From assembly GCA_019424695.1 (NCBI GenBank), contig JAHYZA010000008.1, forward strand, positions 1 to 64,000: a stretch of 64,000 nucleotides of DNA, in the 5' to 3' direction. Positions 6,957 to 15,729 of the stretch are shown here, piece after piece. The notes under the pieces were generated by a model that was not told where the DNA came from, made no database searches, and saw only the letters and a program-made list of their open reading frames with translations. How positions within the stretch are numbered: the first letter of the stretch is position 1; every line of letters begins with the position of its first letter. The position numbers were made by a program, and so were the translations under genes. This DNA is from Oscillospiraceae bacterium. GTDB taxonomy: Bacteria; Bacillota; Clostridia; Oscillospirales; Ruminococcaceae.

Positions 6957-9209
6957 ATGACAGATTTCAAGCAGTGGGAAGGTTTTGAAGGCCGCATCTG
7001 GAAGGAAGAAGTCAATACCCGTGACTTCATCCAGAAGAACTATAAGCCCTATGGCGGCGACGAGAGTTTCCTTGCCGGACCTACCGAAGCCACCAACAAA
7101 CTGTGGGGCGCGTTGCAGGTCCTGCAGAAGGAGGAGCGCGCCAAGGGCGGCGTTCTGGATATGGAGACCGAAGTGGTCTCCGGCCTGACCGCGTACGGCC
7201 CCGGCTATATCGACCCCGAACTCAAAGATTTGGAGCAGGTCGTGGGCCTGCAGACCGACAAACCGCTCAAGCGCGCTTTCATGCCCTATGGCGGCATCAA
7301 GATGGCGGAGCAGGCTTGCACCACCTATGGTTATACCCCCAGCCCCAAGCTGCACGAGATCTTTACCCAGTATACCCGCACCCACAACCAGGCTGTGTTT
7401 GACGCCTACACCCCGGAGATGCGCAAGGCCCGTCACAGCCACATCGTCACCGGTCTGCCCGACACCTACGGCCGTGGCCGTATCGTGGGCGACTACCGCC
7501 GTGTGGCGCTGTACGGCATCGACTTCCTGATCAAGGAAAAGCAGAATGACTTCGATAACTGCGGCGACGGCACCATGCTGGACGATGTGATCCGTCTGCG
7601 CGAGGAGATCGCACTGCAGATCGACGCCCTTAAAGGCATGAAGGCGATGGCTGCCACCTATGGCTACGACATCTCCCAGCCCGCCGCCAACGCCAAGGAG
7701 GCCGTGCAGTGGCTGTACTTCGGTTACCTGGCCGCCATCAAGACCCAGAACGGCGCCGCCATGAGCGTGGGCCGTGTCTCCACCTTCCTGGACATTTATA
7801 TCCAGCGTGACCTGGAGCGCGGCACCCTCACCGAGGAGCAGGCCCAGGAACTCATCGACCATCTGGTCATGAAGTTCCGCATGGTCAAATTTGCCCGTAT
7901 CCCCAGCTACAACCAGCTGTTCAGCGGCGACCCCGTATGGGCTACCCTGGAAGTGGCGGGTATCGGCATGGATGGCCGTTCCATGGTCACCAAGACCGAC
8001 TTCCGCTTCCTGCACACGCTGGAAAACATGGGCCCCGCACCGGAACCCAACATCACGGTGCTGTATTCTTCCGCCCTGCCCAAGACCTTCAAGGATTACG
8101 CCTCCCGCATCTCCATCAAGACATCCTCGGTCCAGTACGAGAACGACGACGTCATGAAGCCGGTCTGGGGCGATGACTACTCCATCTGCTGCTGCGTGTC
8201 TGCCACCCAGACCGGCAAGGAGATGCAGTTCTTCGGCGCCCGCGCCAACCTGGCCAAGTGCCTGCTGTACGCCATCAACGGCGGCGTGGACGAGAAGCTG
8301 GGCGAGCAGGTCGGCCCTGCCTACGCCCCCATCACCAGCGAATATCTGGACTATGATGAGGTCGTGAAGAAGTACGACGTCATGATGGACTGGCTGGCCG
8401 GTCTGTATGTGAATATCCTGAACCTCATTCAGTATATGCACGACAAGTACTACTACGAAGCTGCCGAGATGGCCCTTATCGACACCGATGTGCGCCGCAC
8501 CTTTGCCACCGGCATTGCGGGCTTCAGCCATGTGGTGGACTCCCTGAGCGCCATCAAGTACGCCAAGGTCAAGTGCATCCGCAATGAGCAGGGCCTGGTC
8601 ACCGACTATGAGATCGAGGGCGATTTCCCGAAGTACGGCAACGACGATGACCGTGCCGACGACATTGCGGTCAACCTGCTGCGCACCTTCATTGAGAAGA
8701 TCAAGCGCCGCCACACCTACCGCAACTCCGAGCCCACCACCTCCATCCTGACCATCACCTCCAACGTGGTGTACGGCAAGGCCACCGGCGCCATGCCTGA
8801 CGGCCGCAAGGCTTACACCCCCTTCGCGCCGGGCGGCAACCCCAGCTACGGTGCCGAGACCCACGGCCTGCTGGCCAGTCTGAACTCGGTGGCCAAGCTG
8901 CCCTATCACTGGGCACTGGACGGCATCTCCAACACCCAGACCATCAGCCCCGATGCCCTGGGCCACGGTGAGCAGGAGCGTGTGGAGAACCTGGTCCAGG
9001 TCATGGACGGCTACTTTGACCAGGGCGCCCATCACCTCAATGTCAACGTCTTTGGCAAAGAGAAGCTGATCGACGCCATGGAGCATCCCGAGAAGGAAGA
9101 GTACGCCAACTTCACCATCCGCGTTTCCGGCTACGCGGTCAAGTTCATCGACCTGACCCGCGAGCAGCAGCTGGATGTTATTGCCCGTACCTGCCACAAG
9201 GTGCTGTAA
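6957..9209 (+). CDS. pflB: formate C-acetyltransferase (pyruvate formate-lyase)
   Basis: This glycyl-radical enzyme converts pyruvate and CoA to acetyl-CoA and formate in anaerobic fermentation. The 750-residue length is normal. The active-site cysteines lie in SICCCVSA, with C412-C413 matching the E. coli C418-C419 pair. The radical glycine is G725 in RVSGYAVKF near the C-terminus. The start at 6957 (MTDFKQWEGF) has GAAGGAG upstream; an earlier ATG at 6924 lacks one. pflA follows after 83 bp. The GC-rich antisense frame across this gene is a codon-bias shadow. Confidence 0.98.
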   Translation: MTDFKQWEGFEGRIWKEEVNTRDFIQKNYKPYGGDESFLAGPTEATNKLWGALQVLQKEERAKGGVLDMETEVVSGLTAYGPGYIDPELKDLEQVVGLQTDKPLKRAFMPYGGIKMAEQACTTYGYTPSPKLHEIFTQYTRTHNQAVFDAYTPEMRKARHSHIVTGLPDTYGRGRIVGDYRRVALYGIDFLIKEKQNDFDNCGDGTMLDDVIRLREEIALQIDALKGMKAMAATYGYDISQPAANAKEAVQWLYFGYLAAIKTQNGAAMSVGRVSTFLDIYIQRDLERGTLTEEQAQELIDHLVMKFRMVKFARIPSYNQLFSGDPVWATLEVAGIGMDGRSMVTKTDFRFLHTLENMGPAPEPNITVLYSSALPKTFKDYASRISIKTSSVQYENDDVMKPVWGDDYSICCCVSATQTGKEMQFFGARANLAKCLLYAINGGVDEKLGEQVGPAYAPITSEYLDYDEVVKKYDVMMDWLAGLYVNILNLIQYMHDKYYYEAAEMALIDTDVRRTFATGIAGFSHVVDSLSAIKYAKVKCIRNEQGLVTDYEIEGDFPKYGNDDDRADDIAVNLLRTFIEKIKRRHTYRNSEPTTSILTITSNVVYGKATGAMPDGRKAYTPFAPGGNPSYGAETHGLLASLNSVAKLPYHWALDGISNTQTISPDALGHGEQERVENLVQVMDGYFDQGAHHLNVNVFGKEKLIDAMEHPEKEEYANFTIRVSGYAVKFIDLTREQQLDVIARTCHKVL

Positions 9210-9230
9210 TCAGCTGACCTGATTTTTCCC

Positions 9231-9264
9231 AAGATCCGCGGCTGCCTGTGTGGCCGCGGATCTT
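9231..9264 (+). terminator. intercistronic hairpin between pflB and pflA
   Basis: AAGATCCGCGGC pairs perfectly with GCCGCGGATCTT. The T-run after it is weak, so it probably attenuates or protects the message and lowers pflA relative to pflB. Confidence 0.6.
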
Positions 9265-9292
9265 TGTATTTCACCATAAGGAGCTACCCACT

Positions 9293-10060
9293 ATGTCACA
9301 ACAGGAACCCATGGGCTATGTCCATTCCGTCGAAACCTTCGGCCTGGTCGATGGACCCGGCGTGCGGTATATTATCTTCTTGCAGGGCTGCGCCATGCGC
9401 TGCCAGTACTGCCATAACCCCGAAACCTGGGCATTTACAAAGGACACCGCCAGGACGCCGAAAGAAGCCTTTGACGCGGCCTGCCGCTATCGCAATTACT
9501 GGCGCAACAACGGTGGTCTGACCATCAGCGGCGGGGAGCCGTTGCTGCAGATGGATTTTGTCAGCGAGGTGTTCCGCCTGGCCCACGCCAAGGGCATCCA
9601 CACGGCGCTGGACACCAGCGGCCAGCCTTTTGCCCCGGACAATGCCGACTGGATGGCACGGTTTGACGCCATGCTGAAGCATACCAGTCTGGTGATCCTG
9701 GACCTGAAAGAGATGGACGACGAGAAGCACAAAAAGCTCACCGGTCACAGCAACAAAAACATTCTGGCCATGGCACAGTATGTGGCGCAGCAGGGCGTAC
9801 CACTGTGGATTCGGCATGTGCTGGTGCCGGGTCTGACCGATGATGCCGACGGTTTGCGCCGCCTGGATGCTTTCATCAGGACGCTGCCCACCGTGCGCCG
9901 GGTAGAGATTCTGCCCTACCATACGCTGGGCCTGTTCAAATGGAAGAACTTGGGCATTCCGTACCCGCTGGAGGGGGTACGGGTGCCCACCGAAGAAGAG
10001 GTCAAAACCGCCGAGGAACTTCTGCATGTGCGGGACTATCCCGACGCGCCCAAAGAATAA
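9293..10060 (+). CDS. pflA: pyruvate formate-lyase activating enzyme (radical SAM)
   Basis: This radical SAM enzyme installs the glycyl radical on PflB. The [4Fe-4S]-binding motif CAMRCQYC (CX3CX2C) is at about residues 32-39, and the glycine-rich SAM motif ISGGEPLLQ follows at about 79-87. The length, 255 residues, fits the family. The start at 9293 has AAGGAG upstream and removes a non-conserved 15-residue extension. It is downstream of pflB in the same transcript unless stopped at the intercistronic hairpin. Confidence 0.97.
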   Translation: MSQQEPMGYVHSVETFGLVDGPGVRYIIFLQGCAMRCQYCHNPETWAFTKDTARTPKEAFDAACRYRNYWRNNGGLTISGGEPLLQMDFVSEVFRLAHAKGIHTALDTSGQPFAPDNADWMARFDAMLKHTSLVILDLKEMDDEKHKKLTGHSNKNILAMAQYVAQQGVPLWIRHVLVPGLTDDADGLRRLDAFIRTLPTVRRVEILPYHTLGLFKWKNLGIPYPLEGVRVPTEEEVKTAEELLHVRDYPDAPKE

Positions 10061-10083
10061 CGCTGTATTTCTGTACCGGACCA

Positions 10084-10112
10084 TTGACAAAATCCTACAG
10101 GTATGGTACAGT
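10084..10112 (+). promoter_or_regulatory. promoter of a short RNA downstream of pflA
   Basis: TTGACA (10084-10089) and TACAGT (10107-10112) are exactly 17 bp apart. An inverted repeat lies 8 bp further on and a terminator about 170 bp downstream. Confidence 0.6.
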
Positions 10113-10118
10113 ATACAC

Positions 10119-10294
10119 GTGGTTAGAAACAACTAACCATAACCAACCAGGAACCTGCCGGGTATGCCTCTCCGGCTGCGGTTCCCGAACCATGGCAGGC
10201 TGCGCCTCCGTTTTGGCGTCTTGCTCTGCGCTTTTCAGCGGTCTGCCGTATACGTTCCGCCCCACCGTTTCTGCTCCGGACGGTGGGGCATTTT
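10119..10294 (+). ncRNA. candidate small RNA with its own promoter and terminator
   Basis: Between the promoter at 10084 and the terminator at 10259-10294 lies about 175 nt with no ribosome-binding site and no ORF that ends before the terminator. It contains a strong hairpin, GGAACC (10150-10155) with GGTTCC (10180-10185), and an inner CCGG/CCGG stem. The 3' end is GCCCCACCGT/ACGGTGGGGC followed by TTTTGTTT. A regulatory RNA controlled by the GGTTAG operator is the simplest reading; a decayed small gene is possible. Confidence 0.45.
10120..10139. promoter_or_regulatory. operator-like inverted repeat TGGTTAG-N6-CTAACCA
   Basis: It has the same GGTTAG-N6-CTAACC core as the repeat at 6727-6748 and nearly the same distance from its -10 box. 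This points to one regulator acting at both promoters. Confidence 0.6.
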
Positions 10295-10306
10295 GTTTGC
10301 CGTAAA

Positions 10307-10340
10307 AAACACCCTGTCGCTTTTCAGCGACAGGGTGTTT
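10307..10340. terminator. bidirectional terminator ending the glycosyltransferase operon
   Basis: A 15-bp stem (AAACACCCTGTCGCT with AGCGACAGGGTGTTT) encloses a TTTC loop and lies 20 bp after the last minus-strand stop. Confidence 0.8.
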
Positions 10341-10360
10341 GTGCTTGAAAGGGGAGAAAA

Positions 10361-11422
10361 TCAATCCCGGCGGAGCCGTCCGCCCAGCAGGTAGTAGCCG
10401 GCCCAGTCCAGTTTGCCGTACAGCGGCGAACCGGTGCGCTTTGCCTCGGCCAGGGTATAGACCAGCCGGGTGCTGCGCCAGCGGCAGGGAAGGTAGTAGG
10501 CACTGTAGCAGCGCTCGTCCCGCATGCGGTCCAGCAAGGTGCGCAGCCACGGGGCGCGCAGCGCGGCTGCGGCCTTGTCCCGCCGGATGCCGGACAAAGG
10601 CGCCGGGTCACGGCGGAGAATATCCGCCACGCCTTCGGCAAAGACTGTCAGCTCGGCCCGGTGCAGCTGCCGCAGATCGTCTGCGGGGCATTGGACCGCC
10701 AGACAGGCCGCGTTCAACTTGGCAAAATGCTGGGGCCAGATCTCGCAGTAGTTTGCATGGTATTTGGTGGAAAGGGTGCCGGTACGGCTGCAATCGTAAA
10801 AGGTCAGGGGACTGTGTACGACCTGATAGGCAAAATCCGGTGTTTCGGCAGCCAATAAGGCGATATAATCCAATACAAACTGTAAATCTTCGCCAAGAGT
10901 ATACCGTGTGTTGAATTTCACCTGCTGTGCCAGCGCCGTCCGGTACAACTTGTTCCAGGGCATGGCCAACAGACAGTCCAGCCACAGGGCGGCAAGGCCA
11001 TCCCGTCGGCGCGGCTCAGCGGTGCCGGCTACCGGGGCGGGGTCATCCTCCCGGGTGGTGTAGCGCCACAGCACAAAATCCTTGGGCGCCGCCTTCTGGG
11101 CGTCCAGGGCGGCCTGCAGAGCTCCGGGACGCAGCGCATCGTCGGAATCAAGAAAAACAAGGTATTCACTTTCGGCGGCGGCCATACCCGCGTTGCGGGC
11201 ACTGGAAACGCCGCAGTCATCCTGATGAATGACTTTCACCCGGCTGTCATGGGCAGCCCAGGCGTCGCACATGGCACCGCAGGCATCGGGACTGCCATCG
11301 TCCACCAGAACACAACAGACGCCGCCGTCCACAGCCTGGGACAGAATACTCTGCACACAGCGGTCCAGTGTGGCCTCGGCGCGATAGACCGGTACCACCA
11401 CACAGATCGCAGCCTGACTCAT
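10361..11422 (-). CDS. glycosyltransferase family 2
   Basis: The 353-residue protein begins with a GT-A (GT2) domain: VVVPVYRAEATLDRCVQSIL, then LVDDGSPDACG, and a DSDD metal/nucleotide-binding motif (EYLVFLDSDDAL) near residue 94. It would add a sugar from an activated donor on the cytoplasmic face. It is the last gene of the ten-gene operon, and its ATG overlaps the preceding stop (ATGA at 11419-11422), which indicates translational coupling. Donor and acceptor are unknown. Confidence 0.85.
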   Translation of the reverse strand: MSQAAICVVVPVYRAEATLDRCVQSILSQAVDGGVCCVLVDDGSPDACGAMCDAWAAHDSRVKVIHQDDCGVSSARNAGMAAAESEYLVFLDSDDALRPGALQAALDAQKAAPKDFVLWRYTTREDDPAPVAGTAEPRRRDGLAALWLDCLLAMPWNKLYRTALAQQVKFNTRYTLGEDLQFVLDYIALLAAETPDFAYQVVHSPLTFYDCSRTGTLSTKYHANYCEIWPQHFAKLNAACLAVQCPADDLRQLHRAELTVFAEGVADILRRDPAPLSGIRRDKAAAALRAPWLRTLLDRMRDERCYSAYYLPCRWRSTRLVYTLAEAKRTGSPLYGKLDWAGYYLLGGRLRRD

Positions 11423-12654
11423 ACGGCACCTCCGTTCTGCAGCACGTCCTGTACGATGCGCACAAATTCGTTATAATACCGTTCCACCGAAAAATCCTGG
11501 GCGCGTTTGGCGCCGGCGGCACCCATCTCGGCACACAGGGCGGGATGTTCATACAGCATCCGGATGCTCCAGGCCAGCTGGTCGGCAATGTTGTCGCCAC
11601 GTTCCACCAGCACCGCCTGGCTGCCCTCCAGATATTCCGGCATACCACCGCTGCGGGTCGCCAGAACCGGGCGGCCGCAGGCCATGGCCTCCACGGCTAC
11701 AAGCCCGGCGGCTTCCTCCACCAGCGTCGGCACACAGACCAGGTCAGCCAGGCGGTAGTAGTCGGGCAGATCTTCGTTGGGAATATACCCGGTAAACTGC
11801 ACCCGGTTACCCAAGGCGCGGGCCTGCTGTTCCAGTTTGCGCAAAAAACTGCTCTGCTGGGTGCGGCCGAAAAACGGGCTGCCGACGATCAGCAGCTTGA
11901 TCTGGGGCACCGGCAGCAGGGCCAATGCCTCCATCAGTTTGTGGATGCCCTTGTCCGGGTCCAGCCGCCCGCAGAAGAGTACGACAAAATCCCGCGCGCC
12001 AAATCCCAGCCGGGTGCGCAGCGCCAACGGCGGCGGTCCGGGGCGAAAACGCCGGGTGTCCACACAGTTATACCAGATGTAGGCGCGCTTGGGGTCCAGG
12101 GTACTGGTTTTGAGATAGTCGTCCCGGATGAACTCACTCAGGGCCAGAATCCCGCCGTAGATGGTATCCATCACGGGGCTGCAGGCGGTCTGCCCGTGGA
12201 GATGCGCCAGGCAGCGGCGACGGCCGAACATCCGGCTGATGGCGCTGCACTGGGTCAGGTTGCCGCCCTCGGCCACGATGAGGTCGGGGCCGGGGGGTTC
12301 CAGCGCCAGCGAAAGCTGCACTTTCTGGTACCACGGATCGTAGGGGGCGGCAATGCCCAGACAGCGCTCCACAAAGACCATCGGCCAATAGCGGCGGTGG
12401 CCATGGGGGCGCGCAATGTATAACATTTTGGTGTGCTGCAGTCCTTCCGCCGCACGGCGGGCCGCTTCATCAGGAACACTGGCACACAGCAGGTCCAGTT
12501 TGCCCTCGCGCTCGTTCTCGCGGATCAGATGGGTCAGCAAGGTTTCCACCGCGCCGCCCTGCACCGCCGGCACCGGAAGATCCGGGGGCGGCACCAGCAA
12601 TACGCGGGGACACTTTGTCTTTTCCTTGTCTTTGTCGGGTCTCAGGATGGCCAA
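11419..12654 (-). CDS. glycosyltransferase family 4
   Basis: This is a GT-B enzyme of 411 residues. The donor-binding C-terminal half shows FCGRLDPDKGIHKLMEAL and the EX7E region VPTLVEEAAGLVAVEAMACG, typical of family 4 retaining transferases. The TTG start at 12654 follows AAGGAG at a proper distance. It lies 46 bp after the GT2 gene upstream and overlaps the next gene by 4 bp. Specificity is unknown. Confidence 0.85.
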   Translation of the reverse strand: MAILRPDKDKEKTKCPRVLLVPPPDLPVPAVQGGAVETLLTHLIRENEREGKLDLLCASVPDEAARRAAEGLQHTKMLYIARPHGHRRYWPMVFVERCLGIAAPYDPWYQKVQLSLALEPPGPDLIVAEGGNLTQCSAISRMFGRRRCLAHLHGQTACSPVMDTIYGGILALSEFIRDDYLKTSTLDPKRAYIWYNCVDTRRFRPGPPPLALRTRLGFGARDFVVLFCGRLDPDKGIHKLMEALALLPVPQIKLLIVGSPFFGRTQQSSFLRKLEQQARALGNRVQFTGYIPNEDLPDYYRLADLVCVPTLVEEAAGLVAVEAMACGRPVLATRSGGMPEYLEGSQAVLVERGDNIADQLAWSIRMLYEHPALCAEMGAAGAKRAQDFSVERYYNEFVRIVQDVLQNGGAV

Positions 12655-12700
12655 CGGTCGGCTCCTTCTTCGATGGATTTGCCCGGTCAGGCGGGCGATT

Positions 12701-13681
12701 TTACTTCTTCAGGGGGCACAGGCTCTCGGCGCTCATCATGGACCAGCGGGCAGCCGAAAGTTTCTCCGTCATCTTCATGTGACGGCAGTTGGGCAGATAA
12801 CTGATCAGCCCCTGCATCAGGAACTGCTCCTTGCTGATGGCCTTGACCAGCTGGGGCGTGGGATTCTGGCGCACCTTGGCGCACAGGAACAGGTACCGGC
12901 GCCAGCAGGCGGCATAGGCGGAATCAATGACCGAACGGTCGGCATTATTCTCCACGTAGAAGCGGTAGCGGTCAGCCAGACCGTCCACGGCATCAAAGGC
13001 TTCCGGCTTGATGGAGGAACGGCAGATGCTGCCGGTGCTCAGCCGGTAATGATACAGGATGGTGTCCACGCAAACGACTTTGTCGCAGCGCCAGAACAGG
13101 CGGTGGGCCACAAAATCGTCCTCATGCAGACGGCCCTCGGGGTAGTGCAGCAGTTTCCATACTTCGGCGCGGTAGAGCTTGTTCCAGGCCACGGTATACA
13201 CGGTGCCGTTGGGGGTATAGAACTCATTCAGCAGGTCTTTGCCGCTGAAAACCCCCTCCTGGGCGGGGTGGGTGGAATGGGGCGGCACACAACTTTCTCC
13301 GTTTTCCTGCACGTCCTCCACGGCACACAGGGCCATATAAGCGTCGTGCTCCTCGCAGGCGTCATAAAGTGTGCGAAGATAGGCGGGCAGCACCACGTCG
13401 TCGGAGTCCACGAAAGCATAATAACGCCCCCGGGCGGCATCGATGCCGGTGTTGCGCGCCGCCGACAGACCCTGGTTTTCCTGATGGAATACCCGCACGC
13501 GGTCATCCTTGGCGGCGTAGGCGTCACAGATCTCGGCGCAGCCGTCGGTCGAACCGTCATCGACGAGCAAGACCTCGTAGGGTACCTGAATATCCTGGGC
13601 CAGAATGCTGTCCAGGCATTCCTCCAAAAAGGTCTTGGTGTTGTAGATCGGTACGATCACGCTGATTGCAATACGTTCCAT
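12701..13681 (-). CDS. glycosyltransferase family 2
   Basis: A 326-residue GT-A protein with SVIVPIYNTKTFLEECLDSI at the N-terminus, LLVDDGSTDGCAE, and the DSDD motif in YAFVDSDDVVL (about residue 92). It resembles EpsJ/CapS-type transferases that extend polysaccharide repeats. It starts 3 bp after the upstream gene's stop, so the two are translated from one message. Confidence 0.85.
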   Translation of the reverse strand: MERIAISVIVPIYNTKTFLEECLDSILAQDIQVPYEVLLVDDGSTDGCAEICDAYAAKDDRVRVFHQENQGLSAARNTGIDAARGRYYAFVDSDDVVLPAYLRTLYDACEEHDAYMALCAVEDVQENGESCVPPHSTHPAQEGVFSGKDLLNEFYTPNGTVYTVAWNKLYRAEVWKLLHYPEGRLHEDDFVAHRLFWRCDKVVCVDTILYHYRLSTGSICRSSIKPEAFDAVDGLADRYRFYVENNADRSVIDSAYAACWRRYLFLCAKVRQNPTPQLVKAISKEQFLMQGLISYLPNCRHMKMTEKLSAARWSMMSAESLCPLKK

Positions 13682-13684
13682 CAG

Positions 13685-14710
13685 TCAATTCCCCTTCCTC
13701 TTCTTTGCGGCCAGATGCCCCCAGGCAGACGCTGCGGAATACAGCGCGCCGGGGTTGGCGCAAAATAAGACAGCGCGCAGCTTTTCACCGGTGGGCAGCA
13801 GGGGGCTGCGCACAAGATCCGGCAGTACGGCGTCCAAATGTTTTTTATGGGCCATGAATTTCGGCTTCAGCTCTGGCAGGTTCCCGGCTGCGCCGGACTG
13901 ACACCAGAACTGGTAAAACACCCGCCAGTACCATACGGTGGCCCATCGGCGGTATTCTTCGCGCCCCGGGCGGCTGGCAAAGTATTGCAGCCATTCCCAG
14001 TACATTCGCAGATCATCCAGTTTGCGCGGTGAAAAGGTGGCGGCGCTGGTGATCTGACCGGCGCGGGTGCGGTAATGGTATAAGACATCGGGCAGACAGT
14101 TGCAGCGCTCTCCCTCAAAGACGCGGTGCAGCACGCTGGCATCGTCCCCGAAAAGCATCGTCTCATCATAGTGGATGCCCTTGTCCCGGAACAGCCGGAT
14201 GTCGAACAGCTTGTTCCAGCTTAAGGGACCGTAGTAACTGCCGGTCTGAAAGGTCTCCAGCAGCAGTGCCTCGGCCGGGCGGATGCCATGCTCGCGAATG
14301 GCTACCCGCCGGCCCTCAATGGTGTTGCCGGCTTCATCAATGCAGTCACCGCTGCAGGCGGCCAGCCGAACACCGGGGGCCTGTACGGCGTTGTACAGTG
14401 TTTCATACATGGTGGGTTCGATCACATCGTCGGAATCCACAAAGCCGATGTAAGTACCGCGGGCGTTGTCCAGTCCCTTGTTGCGGGCACTGGCCGGTCC
14501 GCCGTTGGCCTGGTGAAATACCCGGATACGGGCATCCTCGGCAGCCAGCTTGTCACACACCCGGCCCGAATCATCCGAACTGCCGTCATCGACGAGGATC
14601 AGTTCAAAGTCGGAAAAAGTCTGCGCCAGAATACTGCGCACAGCCTGTTCCAGGAAGGGCTGTGTGTTGTAAACGGTGGAGACGATGCTGATTTTCGGGG
14701 ACTTACCCAT
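13685..14710 (-). CDS. glycosyltransferase family 2
   Basis: A 341-residue GT2 protein: SIVSTVYNTQPFLEQAVRSI, LVDDGSSDDSGRVCD and GFVDSDDVIEP mark the nucleotide-sugar site. The C-terminal half is basic and hydrophobic, as in membrane-associated polysaccharide transferases. AAGGAG precedes the ATG and the gap to the upstream gene is 14 bp. Confidence 0.85.
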   Translation of the reverse strand: MGKSPKISIVSTVYNTQPFLEQAVRSILAQTFSDFELILVDDGSSDDSGRVCDKLAAEDARIRVFHQANGGPASARNKGLDNARGTYIGFVDSDDVIEPTMYETLYNAVQAPGVRLAACSGDCIDEAGNTIEGRRVAIREHGIRPAEALLLETFQTGSYYGPLSWNKLFDIRLFRDKGIHYDETMLFGDDASVLHRVFEGERCNCLPDVLYHYRTRAGQITSAATFSPRKLDDLRMYWEWLQYFASRPGREEYRRWATVWYWRVFYQFWCQSGAAGNLPELKPKFMAHKKHLDAVLPDLVRSPLLPTGEKLRAVLFCANPGALYSAASAWGHLAAKKRKGN

Positions 14711-14724
14711 GGGGCTCTCCTTGG

Positions 14725-15729
14725 TTACAGAAAACGTTGTTTGGCCAGTGTGTAGGCGGCCAGAAATCCCGGCCAGCGGCAGGCCACACCGATGCGATAG
14801 GGAATGGCCAGCAGGCGGTTGGGGTCGTGGTGCAGCCGGTCGGTCAGTGCGCCACGGGCGTCGCGGTCGGCCAGAATCCGGGCAAACAGGGCCCGGCGCT
14901 GACCAAACGGCATCGAACCGCGGCAGCCGGTCAGCAGGCCGTACTGGTTCAGACAGGCCCGTACCCGGCTGGTGTACAGGTAAGGTGCCGGGTCCAGACC
15001 GTTTTGCACCAGCAGCGCTTCCAGCGCCGGGCGGGTCACGGCCTCGGCATCCAGCAGATCCCCCCGCAGCGAACGGGACAAGCTGCCGGCCTGTACATCA
15101 TTTTGCTTATAGTATACACCACGCAGGCAATAAATGGCAGTCGTTTTTTGTAAAAAAAGTATGTTAAACAGGACATCCTCATTGATTTTGAGGTTCTCGT
15201 CGAACCGCAGCGCTCCGATGGTGCGCCGATGGAACAGCTTGGGGTAGGGGGCAGCCAGCAATCCGGTGTCAAACAGCAGGGCTGACAGGCGGGGCTGCAG
15301 CGAGGCCAGCCCCTCATAGCGGCCCTCTTCCAGGGGGGCTACCGTTACCTCCTGCCCGCTGCTGGCGCGCCGCAGCCCGAAGAGAATCATATCTTCATCA
15401 GTGACAGGCAGACGTTCCATTGCCTGCCACAGCCCGGGCAAAAGTTCGTCATCGGCGTCCAGAAACAGGACCCACTCCCCCCGGGCGGCCTCCAGACCGG
15501 TGTTGCGGGCAGCGCCCGCGCCGCCGTTGGGGCGGTGCAAGGCCCGGATGCGGGGATCTTCCGCAGCCAGTTCGTCACACAACGCGCCGGTATCGTCGGG
15601 GCTGCCATCCTCCACCAGCAACAGCTCGGTGTCGGCGGGGGCGCCCGCCAGGGCACTTTGCACGGCCCGGCGCAGCGTTCCGGCGGCTTTATAACAGGGA
15701 ATGATGATGCTGGTTGTCCACGGGCTCAC
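14725..15729 (-). CDS. glycosyltransferase family 2
   Basis: A 334-residue GT2 protein with TSIIIPCYKAAGTLRRAVQS, VEDGSPDDTGALCD and LFLDADDELL. I place the start at the GTG at 15729. It overlaps the upstream stop as GTGA and is preceded by AGGAGG at ideal spacing; the longer frame from 15768 would overlap the upstream gene by 43 bp. A GC-poor patch at about 15100-15180 is visible inside the gene. Confidence 0.82.
   Translation of the reverse strand: MSPWTTSIIIPCYKAAGTLRRAVQSALAGAPADTELLLVEDGSPDDTGALCDELAAEDPRIRALHRPNGGAGAARNTGLEAARGEWVLFLDADDELLPGLWQAMERLPVTDEDMILFGLRRASSGQEVTVAPLEEGRYEGLASLQPRLSALLFDTGLLAAPYPKLFHRRTIGALRFDENLKINEDVLFNILFLQKTTAIYCLRGVYYKQNDVQAGSLSRSLRGDLLDAEAVTRPALEALLVQNGLDPAPYLYTSRVRACLNQYGLLTGCRGSMPFGQRRALFARILADRDARGALTDRLHHDPNRLLAIPYRIGVACRWPGFLAAYTLAKQRFL

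Noticed and set aside
6741..9197. 818-codon frame antisense to pflB
   Set aside because: Same shadow effect. pflB is certain by catalytic motifs, and the antisense product has no recognisable domain.
10164..10394. 76-codon frame inside the candidate small RNA (MPLRLRFPN start)
   Set aside because: I considered a decayed feoA because of the MPL start and iron-box-like operator, but it reads through two terminators, has no good ribosome-binding site and no FeoA pattern.
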